The notes below the pieces were generated by a model that made no database searches, was not told where the DNA came from, and saw nothing but the letters and a program-made list of their open reading frames with translations. The position numbers were made by a program, and so were the translations under genes. This document shows, in pieces, positions 21,833 through 33,224 of a stretch of DNA of 64,000 bases. The stretch lies in NCBI GenBank assembly GCA_009667805.1, contig CM019069.1:52264422-52328421 (forward strand), read 5' to 3'. The number at the start of each line of letters is the position of its first letter. The first letter of the stretch is position 1. This stretch comes from Leptobrachium leishanense. Its lineage: Eukaryota > Chordata > Amphibia > Anura > Megophryidae.

Positions 21833-21950
21833 TCTAATTAAGTAAAATCTATCATCGCTTACAGGTGGCTAATGGAGCCATTAGAGTGTAAGCTCACTTG
21901 AGCCAAGTCCTCTTTTCCCATCATTCTCCAAATGTCAAACTTTTTTTCTG

Positions 21951-22150
21951 AGAAAGGATTTTACCAGGAAGGATACATTGAGATTGCCCTCGTTTTCAAG
22001 TATGTCCTGGGTGGCGAGTATGTTCCGTCAGGTGTCTTGCCCAAGGACACTTACTGGAGAGGTGCTCTTGCCAGGATCGAACCTGTGTCTCCATAGTCTC
22101 TCTCCACGGTTATAGAGCAGTAATGTTACCTCTACTCCACCCAGCCTTAG
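21951..22150 (-). repeat. tRNA-derived SINE with a LINE-type 3' tail
   Basis: Read on the minus strand, a GGCTGG..AGTAGAGGTAACATTACT head leads to a B-box-like GGTTCGATCCTGG, then GTGTCCTTGGGCAAGACACC. It then joins the tail ACCCAGGACATACTTGAAAAC...TATCCTTCCTGGTAAAAT shared with the LINE at 21300-21832. A shared 3' tail suggests mobilisation by that LINE. A second head copy is at 28680-28815. Confidence 0.7.
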
Positions 22151-22576
22151 ATGTTATCTTTATGCATGTGTTATCCTACCCATTGTACAGCACTGCAGAA
22201 TATGTTGGCACTTCATAAAGAAGTTTAATTGTAAAAAGAAGATGGTCACAGAAACCTGAATTAAAAAAGGGACACACTATGCAATGCGACCATAAATTGA
22301 GCGATCACACTGCTCTGAGCTCCTTCTGGGTGACTAGCAGGGGTTTAGTCTCATAACATGAGGTCACATGACTTGTTACAGCTTGAGCACCTCCAAACAG
22401 GAAATGCTGCATCAGGAGCCTGGGGCGATTCAAGTGAGGTTTTAAGTTAAACTTAAAAGTTAACACAGAAGAGAGTGTTTGAGCAGGGTCAGAAGAGGTC
22501 AAGGTTTAACCCTTCCCATATAAACCCTATAATGTCCATTTAAGCTTAAGTGGCCATGGTGACTAGTGCTCCTTTA

Positions 22577-22905
22577 AGGCCGCGGTCACACGAGCGCACT
22601 GAGTGCGTCCATGTGACCCTCCTCCCAGCGTCCATCATAGCGTTAGGACGGCTCGACTGAGAGGGCCACACTGTGTAACGTGCGTAACGGTATTGCACGT
22701 TACACCAGACGTGCTGGAACCCACCCCGTCAAAATGCTACAACGGACGTTGGACGGGCCTACAAAGCGCAATCCTTCATAGGAGACTCACGCTTTGTAGG
22801 GCTGAGCGCACTAACATGCACTCAGCGAGGTGGCCACTCGGGCGTCCAAACAGAAAGAACTTCTGTTCTCACGGACATTACCTCCCCTCAAATGTGACCG
22901 TGTCT
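22577..22905. mobile_element. CpG-rich MITE with palindromic AAAGCGCAATCCT core
   Basis: Begins GGCCGCGGTCACACGAGCGC after TTTAA and fades at ...AATGTGACCGTGTC, an inverse of the start. The core ACAAAGCGCAATCCTTCATA with AGGAGACTCACGCTTTGTAG is a hairpin shared with the elements at 35934 and 42111. No coding capacity. Confidence 0.55.
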
Positions 22906-23073
22906 TTACATCTACATCTGTAACCCCCAGCTAAATGCTACTCTGACAAAGATTTGTGGTCTGGTTATAGAGGGTAGAAGAAAGGGTGATCTTCACTTTG
23001 TGCCTGTGTATGTAAACAGACACATATTGTCTATACATACAGTGTTGTACGCGGTGACAAGATGGTATGTTAC

Positions 23074-23244
23074 CTTTAACTCTGTAATGGACAGTAATTC
23101 CTCCCAAGCCTGGTCCATTTCCTGGTCATGGTCTCCATTAGAGGCAGTGCTCTGCAAACCACCAGTTTCTGTATTTGGTCCTGAATAAAGGAAGTTCTGG
23201 TTGCCTCCTAAAGCAGGATCGGAGAGCCACGACGACTGGTATTC
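23074..23244 (-). CDS. NFE2L2: NFE2L2 (NRF2) exon 4: Neh5 transactivation region
   Basis: 171 nt, residues 137-193. Acceptor TTCCCAG|GAA (AG at 23246-23245) and donor AAG|GTAACA (GT at 23073-23072), both in phase 0. The exon ends with the acidic helix 'MDQAWEELLSITELK', the counterpart of the human Neh5 stretch 'QVWEELLSIPELQ' that recruits CBP. The first two thirds ('EYQSSWLSDPALGG...') are poorly conserved, as is usual for this exon. The acceptor was chosen because it keeps the frame and falls at the human exon junction. An alternative AG a few codons further in (after 'EYQ') is possible. Confidence 0.9.
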
Positions 23245-24331
23245 CTGGGAATCAGGGCAGAAATACAAATCAGTGAAAAAGGAAACATGGGGCATCTTCC
23301 AGAATTCTTTCAAGCAGGGAAACGAGCACACAGGGAGCGAAACGAATGACATGTTTAATACTTATACACAAATAAATGTCTCTGAAACGAACACAGAATC
23401 AAAATATTGGTTAAAAAAAATAAAATAATTTATTGCACTTTCTATTGACAATATTCACATTGCCTACGAAATCCAATAAAGTCTGTGGGCTTCATATTGG
23501 GCAATCTCATCCCTTGGTAAGATATGGCAGCTGTAACTCACCCTGTTCCATCGCCAAGCACCACCATGTTCATACTCCAAGAGGGCAGTCACGAAGCGCT
23601 GCGCCTGCACGCAGGCTGGAGGGGTGACCGGAGGGCTGTCCTGGAAGACGACTCCCCCACTCACAGCTGTCAGTCACCTAGGCGGCCTACCACCGGAATT
23701 CAGTGACAGTTGACTTTTTGATGGGGAATTATTTTTTTTTCCCACTATATATGTGTCAGGGGAAAAAAAAAACACATATATATAGGGTATGATACCCTGT
23801 CAAATGAGCTCATCTTCTGTTGGGCACTACAGGGGCACTATAGTCATCCATTCTTTAAATTTCATAGGTTTTACAAAATTAGTATTATGCAATCAGGGTG
23901 CAATCTACTTAAAATTATTATAATTTTTATGCCTGATATTAAGAGTGAGCTGGAAGAAGGGAAGCCAATGGGGGGGGACGGGGGACATCCTACACTCAGC
24001 AGTTTAAGGAGATGAGGCAGAGGCCCTATTATGTTTATTTTTATTTAATAATACACTAGATCTGGTTATTCCCCATAAATAATTAGGTTTATATAATGAA
24101 AAGGCTTATGTCAGGGTTCAGCAACAACCTTGGCCCACCAGGTGATCTGAAACCATACATTACCCATGAGGCTTATCCAGTCTAATGAGTGGCTGAGCAT
24201 CATGGGTGATGTAGTTCCAAAACATCTAAAGGGCCAAGGTAGCTGACCTCTGCATTGCATCAATCTAGTTCCGAAACCAAGGACTGCATTTAAAAATGGA
24301 AAAAGTTGTCGTCCCCCCCCCTCGTATTTAC
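23245..24331 (-). other. NFE2L2: NFE2L2 intron 3
   Basis: 1.09 kb between exons 3 and 4. It contains the hAT-type MITE at 24112-24252 and a small TATATG-rich inverted stretch near 23740-23790. No other exon is evident. Confidence 0.88.
24112..24252. mobile_element. hAT-type MITE, GTTCAGCAACC family
   Basis: Begins CAGGGTTCAGCAACAACCTTGG and ends CCAAGGTAGCTGACCTCTG (inverted). The interior has the CATGATGCTCAGCCA / TGTAGTTCCAAAACATCT segments shared with copies at 38464, 41829, 47851 and 51914. No clear 8-bp duplication remains here. Confidence 0.7.
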
Positions 24332-24424
24332 CTCATTCTCAACCACAAAGGGGAATGCGTCGGTCAAAAGTTTCAAGAAGTCCTCAGAGGACAGGGCGGT
24401 TTCACTCCCCAAACAGTCTTTTGT
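24332..24424 (-). CDS. NFE2L2: NFE2L2 (NRF2) exon 3: Neh4 region
   Basis: 93 nt, residues 106-136. Acceptor TTTGTTTAG|ACA (AG at 24426-24425) and donor GAG|GTAAAT (GT at 24331-24330), both phase 0. It encodes 'SSEDFLKLLTDAFPFVVENE', matching the human Neh4 piece that ends 'LLAQTFPFVDDNE' at the same exon edge. Neh4 works with Neh5 in binding the coactivator CBP. One codon longer than the human exon. Confidence 0.93.
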
Positions 24425-24527
24425 CTAAACAAAAAAAAGGAACATATGATTATTATAGTCCTGTTGGGGTCAAGTTCATTAAAGTTGTCACTTAATCATT
24501 TCGAAAATTAACTTCGTAGCCAATCAC
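24425..24527 (-). other. NFE2L2: NFE2L2 intron 2 (103 bp)
   Basis: Very short intron between exons 2 and 3, beginning GTGATTGG and ending TTTGTTTAG on the minus strand. It contains an in-frame stop, so retention would truncate the protein soon after Neh2. Confidence 0.92.
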
Positions 24528-24800
24528 CTGCAAGGAACGTGTCAGTGTTTGGGGATCGGATGTTATCTCTGCAGGGGGGGCCTGCTGGATGGGAATGAAC
24601 TCTCCAGTCTCTTCATCTAGTTGCAAGTGCGTGTATAAAGCCTTTTCCTGTTCCTTCTGCAACTGTTCCAGTCTTTCCTTTTCCAGCTTCTTCTGCTTCT
24701 CCAACTCATACTCTTTCTGTCTCTGCTGGTAGTCGAAAACTTCTCGGCCAACTCCCAAATCAATGTCTTGTTTCCAAAGGATATCGATTAGGTCCATGTC
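24528..24800 (-). CDS. NFE2L2: NFE2L2 (NRF2) exon 2: Neh2, KEAP1-binding domain
   Basis: 273 nt, residues 15-105. Acceptor CGTTTAG|GAC (AG at 24802-24801) and donor CAG|GTGATT (GT at 24527-24526), phase 0. Neh2 binds the KEAP1-CUL3 ligase through a weak DLG site (residues 28-30) and a strong ETGE site (78-81), both intact. The seven target lysines of the helix between them are all present (43, 49, 51, 52, 55, 63, 67). The helix '[24 protein letters not shown]' (45-68, described in two parts: 45-55 and 56-68) is nearly identical to human. The position of human Ser40 is Gln39 here. An internal ATG (residue 16) could start an isoform lacking exon 1, as known for human NFE2L2. Confidence 0.97.
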
Positions 24801-24802
24801 CT

Positions 24803-25511
24803 AAACGAAAGCACAGGAGATACAGTGTCAAATAAGAGACATGGTTCAAGGACGGCTCGTATATTCCCTGCGTACGTCATCCATAAACTCGAATGCTCTA
24901 AACTAGATTCTTTGAAATTGGTCTCTGTGGGTTATCAGCATCTCCGCGATCGCATGGAAGTCAATGGTTTGCCTATTGCATAGTGCACTTCGAGTTTGTT
25001 TGAAGCAAATCAGCAAAAATCATAAAAACCGACATGCTGTCATGTCGCTCTAGATTAATATAGAGTTATGGAGTTCACATAGTGCCAGTAAAAAGGTGAT
25101 GATGGCCCTGAGGCCTGTTTTGTAGATCTTGCTGTAGAAACCTTTGCAATAGAACAGAATTAAAATAACGCTACGGTTTGTTTTTTAGTTATTACTTTAG
25201 GGAGGAGAATGAACCACTGAATGTATAAAAAAATAGAGTCAGGGGCTTTAAAAACATAATATATACAAATAAATAATAATAAAATACATAACAAATCAAA
25301 CGGTCTTCGCGCCGAGATGTCAATGACAAATCCTCTGCATCTGTACGATTAATACTTCCTATAAAAGTCAGCTTACTAATTCGAACTCGTTATAAAAAAA
25401 AAAAAAAAAAAATAATAATATTTTGTTCTCCTCAACAATATAGGGTTATTTCGAAAGGTACAGCTTGATGAATCCGGGGGCAGATAGCCACGTAATCCTA
25501 GCATTTTACTA
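24803..25511. other. Intron 1 sequence near exon 2, unannotated
   Basis: AT-rich, with an A-run near 25393-25411. I see no gene or recognisable repeat. Confidence 0.45.
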
Positions 25512-26573
25512 CAGGGGTTATTTACAAAGCATCAAAATCTCAGCGAAATTTCGGAACTTTGCAGTTCGAAGATTCCAATTCGCTGACCGTTTAGTGAATT
25601 CACCGTAGTGCACTAAAGACCGCCAAACTGCAGTGGGATTTTTTTTTTTTTTTTTTGAAAGGATTCCCCTACTCTCTTATTAGGTGTTTAAACCAATGAA
25701 AATCTGTCTGAATAATAAAAAAAGTTCCTTTAAAAAAATAAAAAAAACGCCGTTAAAATAAAAATTGGGAATCAAATTAAAAAAAAAAAAAAATACAAAA
25801 AAGGTGTTCTAAGAATTTAACTTTTTTTTTATTTCATTTCAGCAAAAAGTTAAAATAATGTTTTTAATATTTAATGTGATTCGCCGGTTTAAACCGGTCG
25901 AACTGAAACTCCGAAAATCAGGGCATTTCGCTGACATTTTGCAATTCTGTGAATAGACTAACCATTACTTCTCTATGACAATTTCGCTGCCGCTAAGGCT
26001 AGGGTCAGACGAACGCATTTTTCGCAGCGACCGTCAAAAAGTGCGTCTGAACGTATTGCCATATTTTTTCACGGGATGCGCGAAAACGGTCATACGATGC
26101 GCATTTTCGTGCGTGATTTTTTACGGATCCAAACCAGGAAACTTTGGGTATCTGGACGTTATGTTGGCCGGACATGAGCAGCGTCTGACATCTCCAAATC
26201 ACACACACACGCCGCTATGCCGCCGCAGCGCACTCTGTACGTCAGTACTAGCGGTTCTGCATTCGCGAAAAAATGCGTTCATTTTCCACTTGCGTTGCGC
26301 GGCCGGACTTTCGTGCGGCCGTACTTCGTATATTGTCCGTCATTGCCCGTCATTTGCTGCTAGTGTGGCTGTGATTAAGTGCGCCCAAACGCACGTTAAA
26401 ATTGTGCTAGTCTGACCCCAGCCTGAAGATCGCCGATCTGTACCATATTTTGCCGGTGTTTGGTGAATTGACAGTTCTGTGAATAGGCGAACTGCCATGA
26501 AATTGCACCATCCGGTGAAATTCACTGTTCGGTGCAATTCGGTGGCAAGTTTGCAGTTTGGTGAATAACCCCC
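25512..26573. mobile_element. MITE, CAGGGTTATT family, interrupted
   Basis: Starts CAGGGGTTATTTACAAAGC after CTA and ends GGTGAATAACCCC before CTA (26573-26575 area), consistent with a CTA duplication and loss of the last two bases. It carries a Harbinger-like MITE at 25997-26423 in its middle. Confidence 0.65.
25997..26423. mobile_element. PIF/Harbinger-like MITE, nested
   Basis: Starts GGCTAGGGTCAGACGAACGC after TAA (25994-25996) and ends CTAGTCTGACCCCAGCC before TGA (26424-26426). About 427 bp, CpG-rich, inserted in another MITE. One mismatch separates the target triplets. Confidence 0.8.
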
Positions 26574-27029
26574 TAGGTGCCAAAATTCTTGATTTTTGGG
26601 GGAATGGATGCGGTTTTGTCAATCCCCTGCACCATGTTCTGAATAGGTGGAAACCTGCAAATTTCAGGCCAAATGGATGATGGAATGACAGAATTTTCGA
26701 TAAATGTTCAAATTAAGTAAATTTGGGCTAAAACATGCAATTCTACAATAATTCACCTCTTAGTAAATAAGCCCCTTTAGGCCAGGAGTGGAGGCATGCT
26801 ATTGGAATCACATGGGACAGATCACATGAACAATAAACCATCTAAGAGGAACTACTACTACTACAGGAACTCCACGCCTGAATCTTGAGCCGCTGAAAAA
26901 CAAGTTGTCAGGCGTGTTTGCTGGCTGGGTGAAAGGCTACAAACTGCAGGACTTTATCCAGATCAAAGTCTGCCGAGAAGAAAGCCGCCTAACATCACCA
27001 AACTATAAAATGACAAATGATTAACGGTG

Positions 27030-28020
27030 TACCCATTCCATGTATCCGCTTTAGGACAGAGCGATCGAAGCTAGAATTCAATATATCCAGCTGTCATCGT
27101 GGTCTTTTAAATGTCTGTTCTAATCAGGATGTTGCTTCACTGCAGAGGGATTTGAATATATTGGGGGACTGGGCACTTAAATGGCAGATGAAATTTAATG
27201 TAGATAAATGCAAGGTTATGCACTTTGAGTGAAGAACACACAAGCAACTTATACCCTAAAATGGTACAGAGTTAGGGAAATCAAAGCAGGAGAAGGATTT
27301 GGGAATAATCATAGACTTCAAACGAAGTAACAATGTGCAATGTCAAACAGCAGCCGCCAAGGCCAGCAAAGTATTGGCACGCATTAAAAGGGGAGTTCAC
27401 GCTCAGGATGAAAACATAATTTTGCCTCTGTATAAAATCAATGGTAAGACTGAATATGCCGTGCAATTTTGGGCACCTGTCTTAAGAAAGGATATTATAG
27501 CGCTAGAAAAAAAGTGCAGAGACGGGCAACTAAATTAAGAAGGGGAATGGAAGGTTTAAGTTATGAGGAAAGACTAACAAGCTTAAACCTGTTTAGTTTA
27601 GAGAAACGGCACCTTAGAGGGGATCTGATAACCTTATATAAATATATACAGGGCCATTATAAACCACGGTCTGGAAACCTATTCATTAACAGGACTATAC
27701 ACAGGACAAGAGGTCACCCATTTAGACTGGACGAAAGGAAATTCTGTCTAAAGCATAGAAAGGGTTATTTTACAGTGAGAACAATAGAGCTGTGAAATTC
27801 TCTGCCTGTTGAGGTTGGGTCAGGGACTGTACAGACTTTTAAACAACGACTGGGTGTTTTCCTGCAGACACAGAATATTAAGGGTTATAATATTTAATAT
27901 ATGGGTAAAAGCTTCTTGATCCAAGGAGAAATCTGACGCCATTCTGGGGTCAAGGAGGAATTTTTCCCCAGTTTGTTGCATATTGGCGAGCGCTTCAGAC
28001 TGGATTTTTTGCCTTGTAAC
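27030..28020 (+). mobile_element. CR1/Rex-group LINE 3' fragment, distinct from the main CR1
   Basis: Encodes, with frameshifts, RT C-terminal pieces ('WQMKFNVDKCKVMHFE' near 27190; 'YEERLTSLNLFSLEKR' near 27570; 'RGHPFRLDERKFCLKHRKG' near 27720). The 3' UTR contains GGTCAAGGAGGAATTTTTCC and CTTCAGACTGGATTTTTTGC. It differs from the CR1 family at 2.5 and 7.0 kb at protein and tail level. 5' truncated. Confidence 0.7.
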
Positions 28021-28199
28021 TAATAGAAAGGGAATATATTAAATCTACAGGCATAGACTCCAGTCTAAGCACCTTCTTTGTAAGAATTAGATGAGGGCCA
28101 CACAATACCGCATGTGATATAAAAGGGGATTAAATCTGCATATTTTTCTACTCTTCAGATATTATATACAAATGTCCCGATTTCATGATGAAAGATCCC

Positions 28200-28466
28200 C
28201 AGAGGTGATCACCATCATCATCCTTTGTTTATATAGCAGTGCTTTACAAGATCAGTGTACAAGGGGTTGATACATTAGAATACCACACATGGAGGATACG
28301 ACCTGATTCAGGGGGTCCCTGTTCCCAAGGGAATTTACAATCTATGGAGATGTCAAGTATTTTGTGAGGTAGATGCATCCATATCGTTAGGCGTCTTGCC
28401 CAAGGACACTCGCTGGTGGCATCTTTGAGTCGTCTTTCCATGATTGTAGAGCAGCGACTGGTGGTT
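28200..28466 (-). repeat. Degenerate SINE/LINE-derived repeat
   Basis: On the minus strand it carries a GTGTCCTTGGGCAAGACGCC block also seen in the SINEs at 21951 and 28680, followed by TGTAAATTCCCTTGGGAACA and a short-repeat tail. Too diverged to bound precisely. Confidence 0.45.
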
Positions 28467-28545
28467 AGAAACATAGAAAAATGTCGGCAGATAAGAACCT
28501 TTCGGCCCATCTAGTCTGCCCAATTATATGGATACTTAACCTGGT
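28467..28545 (-). repeat. CR1 LINE 3' tail fragment
   Basis: The minus strand matches the last 80 bp of the CR1 copies (TTGGGCAGACTAGATGGGCC, then CTTATCTGCCGACATTTTTC). It is only the extreme 3' end, a heavily 5'-truncated insertion inside a SINE-like region. Confidence 0.75.
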
Positions 28546-28679
28546 TAGGTTGAACCCGCGTCTTGTAAAGTCGAGACTTGCTTCTCCACAGTTGTATTGG
28601 AGGGATGTGCTGAATGGGATTTTGACTTGATTCTCCACGGTCCAAGCGTAGAGACGTTACCACTGGACTCCACAGCCAA

Positions 28680-28815
28680 TATGGTGTGGTAGGCAAGTAT
28701 GTACCATTAGGTGTCTTGCCCAAGGACACTTACTGGAGAGGTGCTCTGGCCGGGATTTGAACCTGGGTCTCCACGATTATAGAGCAGTGATGTTACCTCT
28801 ACTCCATCCAGCCGG
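28680..28815 (-). repeat. tRNA-derived SINE head
   Basis: Minus strand: GGCTGGATGGAGTAGAGG... leads to a B-box-like GGTTCAAATCC (28757 area) and GTGTCCTTGGGCAAGACACC (28730-28712). It matches the head of the SINE at 21951-22150. The LINE-derived tail is absent. Confidence 0.65.
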
Positions 28816-30644
28816 TACAGTGTAGAACTACAGCTCTCGTGATACGTAAATTACTAGGGTTACGGATCAGCGATAATCTTGGGAGTTGTAGCTCTCAGAT
28901 CAGGTAAACTACCTTTTGGATATCCCTGGGTTATCATTTATAAAAAGGTCCCCTCTTTCCAAACTTCTAGCAGTGTAGGTTTGAAGTGATTTACAAAAGG
29001 AGATCAAAAATAAATAATAATATGAATCCTCATTCATATAGGGGAGTGGCTCAACCATATACCTGTATGGTGTGTGTTCTGTCTGGGCAGCTGGATTGCA
29101 GTGAAATCCCACCGCTGCCACCTGGCTTCCAACATAAACACAATCCAACTTTATTAAAAGAATAGAGAGGTCCTACAATATAAAGAAAATAACTTTGCGG
29201 CGAGAAACACCTAGTCAAGCAAGCATGTGCACATTCCGACACGCCATTCCCTTCTAACTAGAACAAGCACAATTCACTCAACACAGGATTAAAATAGAAG
29301 ACACTAAAAAGAAAACAACAAGAGACCCACCAAAATACCAAGAGCAAACCTTATTCTTCCAAACAGAACCCCTGGTTTTAAGTCGGAAGTTAGACTGTCC
29401 AATCTGTCCTAGAGCGGCATTCTTGCTACAGACGTTACGCAAGCTTATTGTGGTTTAGAGACTCCTATACTTCGTTAGGGATTACTAGTGCTAGGATTAA
29501 TGTGCCTATTCATACTTGTGGCCACTTCCACAGAAAGGTGGTCCATCTGGTCACAGATACCAAATTGTGTAGGTCCTCTGAAACACGATCCGATTATATG
29601 ATCCCGATTGTAAAACAACAAACATTTCTGTGGTTTTCAAACCAAAATGTGATATGGACGACGCTTGATCGATTAAAATAAATAAAAATAAAAAATTGTG
29701 CTTCATCTTCAAAACCAACGTCACTTTATAGAGAATGTAACCATCCAACAGGTACGGATCTTCAAATTCAGCTTACGGATCATTTTGGGTATCGAGCTTT
29801 GAAGCGTTTAGAATTTTGTTTTTAAAAAAAGGCAAAAAACGTGCAATTTTGTAAGTAAAATTGGGCCTGACGATTGCGTAAACAGAATTGAAATGCCGGT
29901 CACATTTCTCCGAGCCCGTATGTGTAATGGCTCAGTGAAAACAACCTTGACCAAAAACAGATGGACTCAGAATTCTGTACACGGCCACTGTGCCAACGAG
30001 CTGTGACCGGCAACATACGGATCATGAAGCCAGCGCACAGCAGTTATTTCAGAGGGCCAATTGGATGACCAAAGGGGCCCATGGATGAGCATGATCCAAC
30101 GGTGGATGGGATCCTATAGAGGAGATCCGCACTTGAATTCTGGAAGCTGGATAGAGGGATCGATGTGTAGATTGAGGTGGCACGGTCATTATTCTTTCCC
30201 GTTTCTTTAGAAACACCATTCACGATTTTATGGGCTGCCGAATGGGTATATTTGAATCCATGGGTTTATGGGGAAACATATGCACCACGTAAGGAAACAC
30301 ATACACAATAAGACTAACAGGATTTGATGGTTTTATGGGGAAACATGCCAGACTCATTTTTTCAAAACAGTGGTGCCTAGTAGGTATTTGAATGTTACCC
30401 CCCCCAGTCTGCTTGCGACCCATTCCGTGTACAAATAGTGCTTCCGATCTGCAGATATAAGGAAAAAAAATAAATAACAGTGTCTGTTATGACAACCCAC
30501 TCCCTTGTATTATGAATAACTTGCACCTTAGGAATTTGAAACTTTTAAAAGAGCCCGTAGTTTCCATCAGTTGCGAGCGCCAGTGTCACGCCATATGTAA
30601 ACTTATTCGGAATTACGCTTAAAAGCAAGCTAGTCCATTAAAAC
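28816..30644. other. Intron 1 sequence, nothing recognised
   Basis: About 1.8 kb of AT-rich sequence without a supported gene. No family assignment could be made by eye for any part of it. Confidence 0.45.
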
Positions 30645-30647
30645 ATG

Positions 30648-31358
30648 GCAGTCCTAACCTCAACATCTGAGGGTTGGGATTTAGGGGTTATTATTGCAGA
30701 GGATCTAAAGGTAAGTAGTCAATGTAATAGAGCAGCAGGAAATGCTAGCAGAATGCTTGGTTGTGTAGGGAGAGGTATTAGCAGTAGGAAAAGGGAAGTG
30801 CTCATGCCACTGTACAGAGCACTGGTGAGACCTCACTTGGAGTACTGTGTGCAGTACTGGAGACCGTATCTCCAGAAGGATATAGACATCTTAGAGAGAG
30901 TTCAGAGAAGGGCTACTAAAATGGTGTACGGCTTGAAGGAGAAAAGTTACCAGGAAAGGCTTAATGATCTTAACATGTACAGCTTGGAAAAAAGACGAGA
31001 CAGAGGAGATATGATAGAAACATTTAAATACGTAAAGGGAATCCACAAGGTAGAGGAAGGGAGTTTATTTAAAAGGAAACAAAACAGCAAAACAAGAGGA
31101 CATAGTCTTAGATTAGAGGGGCAAAGGTTTAAAAGTAACATCAGGAAGCATTATTTTACTGAGAGGGTGGTGGATACATGGAACAGTCTTCCAGTTGAAG
31201 TGGTAGAGGCCAAAACAGTGATTGAATTTAAGCAGGCATGGGATAGGCATAAGGCTATCCTAAACAAAAGATAAATGCAGGTAAAGTATCCATGTAATTG
31301 GGCAGACTAGATGGGCCGAAAGGTTCTTATCTGCCGACATTTTCTATGTTTCTATGGC
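30648..31358 (+). mobile_element. CR1 LINE 3' fragment, long open frame
   Basis: Starts abruptly in the RT C-terminal region and runs open from 30645 to 31274 (through 'LVRPHLEYCVQYWRPYLQKD' and '...EFKQAWDRHKAILNKR'). It ends with TTCTATGTTTCTATG at about 31340-31356. Unlike the 2.5 kb copy it keeps the 9 nt encoding the extra 'RDR'-type residues near 30997. The open frame and high identity to the other copies suggest a young insertion. Confidence 0.85.
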
Positions 31359-32319
31359 GATCGAGGAATTCAGACCCAACTAGAAGGTAGAAAGTGGTTC
31401 CATAAAACGCAAGAGTATAATAATTCAGGTTCAGGAGAGAGCTTCAAACTCCGACGGATAAACATTTGAGAAACTAGTAATCTAGCACCAACAAGACAAA
31501 CATTAACTTTAGTGAAACAAAGCGATAACATTTACAGCCGTCATTCTGAAACCTTCTCTGCTCGGGATGCATGATGTAATAAACATATAAAAAGGTGCCG
31601 GCAAACCCTAAAAATAACTCGCAATAGTTACAAAAGCAGCTCAGCCGGTTTGCGCTCCAACTGAATGTCTCAACGTGAAATGTTGCAGTTGGCATTGTTG
31701 ACCTGGTCAAGTAGGCCTTTCAATCGAACGAAGACACAACTGGACCGTTTAGTTGTGTATTAATGGCTTATATCCAAAAGATCGGTTTAAAAAAGTAAAG
31801 AAACCTATAAAAAAAAAAAAAAAAAAAGAAGGGTATTCATCACAGCAAACAGAAACAACAAAAGCAAACATTGCTTCACAGCTTATGATGCTGCTGATCA
31901 CTATAATATTTTGAGAGAACACTTATTTCATCATCATTTCAACTCGAATGGCCTGATTAAAGGTGTGTTTTAACCGACGGAAAAGAATAAAATCATTGGT
32001 CGTCGTCCCCTTACTCCACTCACCCTGCAGTCAGTGCACTAGTCAGCCAAATGTTGGCTGTGGGATAAGGTTGTCGCAGGCATTGAACATATATGTGCCA
32101 ATTAAAAACACAAGTTTAAAGGGCGACTCTAGACACGGGGGGCATTTAAGTTGTTTGAATGTTCCCAGTGACCTTGATGTCCTCCAACCACCCACTCACA
32201 GCATGGGGTCCTGAAGGACGGTTTCAGTTCTGCCCACAAAACTAATCAGCGGACCCGGATCAAGCTTCCTGGAAAAAGGTCAGGTATGAACATTAGTTCC
32301 TGCCTCCAACCAATGGCTC
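31359..32319. other. Intron 1 sequence, nothing recognised
   Basis: Contains a poly-A run near 31809-31827 and otherwise no recognisable feature. Confidence 0.45.
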
Positions 32320-32915
32320 TCAATGATTGGCTGCAACCTCCGCTCTGTCTCTGCTGCTCCTCTCTGCGAGTCCCTTCACTGGCTCCCCATCCACTGCAGA
32401 ATTGAAATTCAAAATCCTTACCCTGACTTACAAAGCTCTCACTAACTCAGCTCCCCACTACCTGTCCTCACTAATCACCAAATACACCCCAGCCCGCTCC
32501 CTAAGGTCAGTGACCTGCGCCTAGCTTCTCCCCACATCACCTCTTCCCATGATAGACTGCAGGATTTCTCACGTGCAGCCCCCATCCTCTGGAACGCTCT
32601 CCCTCTTATGGTCAGTCTTTCCCCTCCGTCAAACCCTTAAGACATTCCTATTTAAGGAAGCCTACCACTCAATGATACACTTCACTGCCCCAACCAGTCC
32701 ATCACTCTCACCTAGCAGTCCATCACTCTCACCTAGCAGTCCTCTCCTCCTGTTTCCACCCCCAACCCTTCTAGATTGTGCGTTCCTACAGGAATAGGGC
32801 CCTCATTTCCTCCTGTACCGTGTTTGTCAAAATGTTGTTCAATGTATTGTAACCCTGTCTATATTGTGCCCATTGTACAGCGCTGCGGAACATGCTGGCG
32901 CTACATAAAGTATAA
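32320..32915 (+). repeat. L2-group LINE 3' fragment
   Basis: Plus-strand RT C-terminal pieces ('LKFKILTLTYKALTNSAPHY', 'YTPARSLRSVT', 'AAPILWNALP'-like near 32580). A 3' tail follows with GTACAGCGCTGCGGAACATG and GCGCTACATAAA. A short tandem (CCATCACTCTCACCTAGCAGT, two copies at about 32699) lies within. It is the uninterrupted counterpart of the split copy at 1060-2490. Confidence 0.75.
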
Positions 32916-33224
32916 TCTGAGATATGTGTATGGATGCTGGGCGCAACACAATAATCCATATCATTAATTTGGAGGCCTCATACAGGGGATTTATCGCACG
33001 CAGTCAGTCAGGTCTCCAATGTTTTAAAACGTTTCCAATAGGGTTTGAATCGAGAAAAAACACTTTTGTGAATGAGAATACAACCAAGGTCTCGTTCAGA
33101 CGTCATCCTGTCTGAAGGAATACCCACACTCAACCCGGACGTCTGCGAGCGGTTCACAAAACGTTGTGTAAACCTCATCAGCTTTGTAATAGGGCCCTTT
33201 GTGTTTTATGCGTAGTGATACATT

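Larger units (their letters stand above)
20281..23073 (-). other. NFE2L2: NFE2L2 intron 4
   Basis: 2.8 kb between exons 4 and 5, with GT at the exon 4 donor (AAG|GTAACA) and AG at 20282-20281. It holds an antisense L2-like fragment, a second LINE fragment, a SINE and a CpG-rich MITE, each listed separately. No other exon is seen. Confidence 0.9.

Noticed and set aside
28740..28800. tRNA gene suggested by a B-box-like GGTTCAAATCC
   Set aside because: Lacks a cloverleaf and is repeated at 22 kb with a LINE-type tail, so it is a tRNA-derived SINE.
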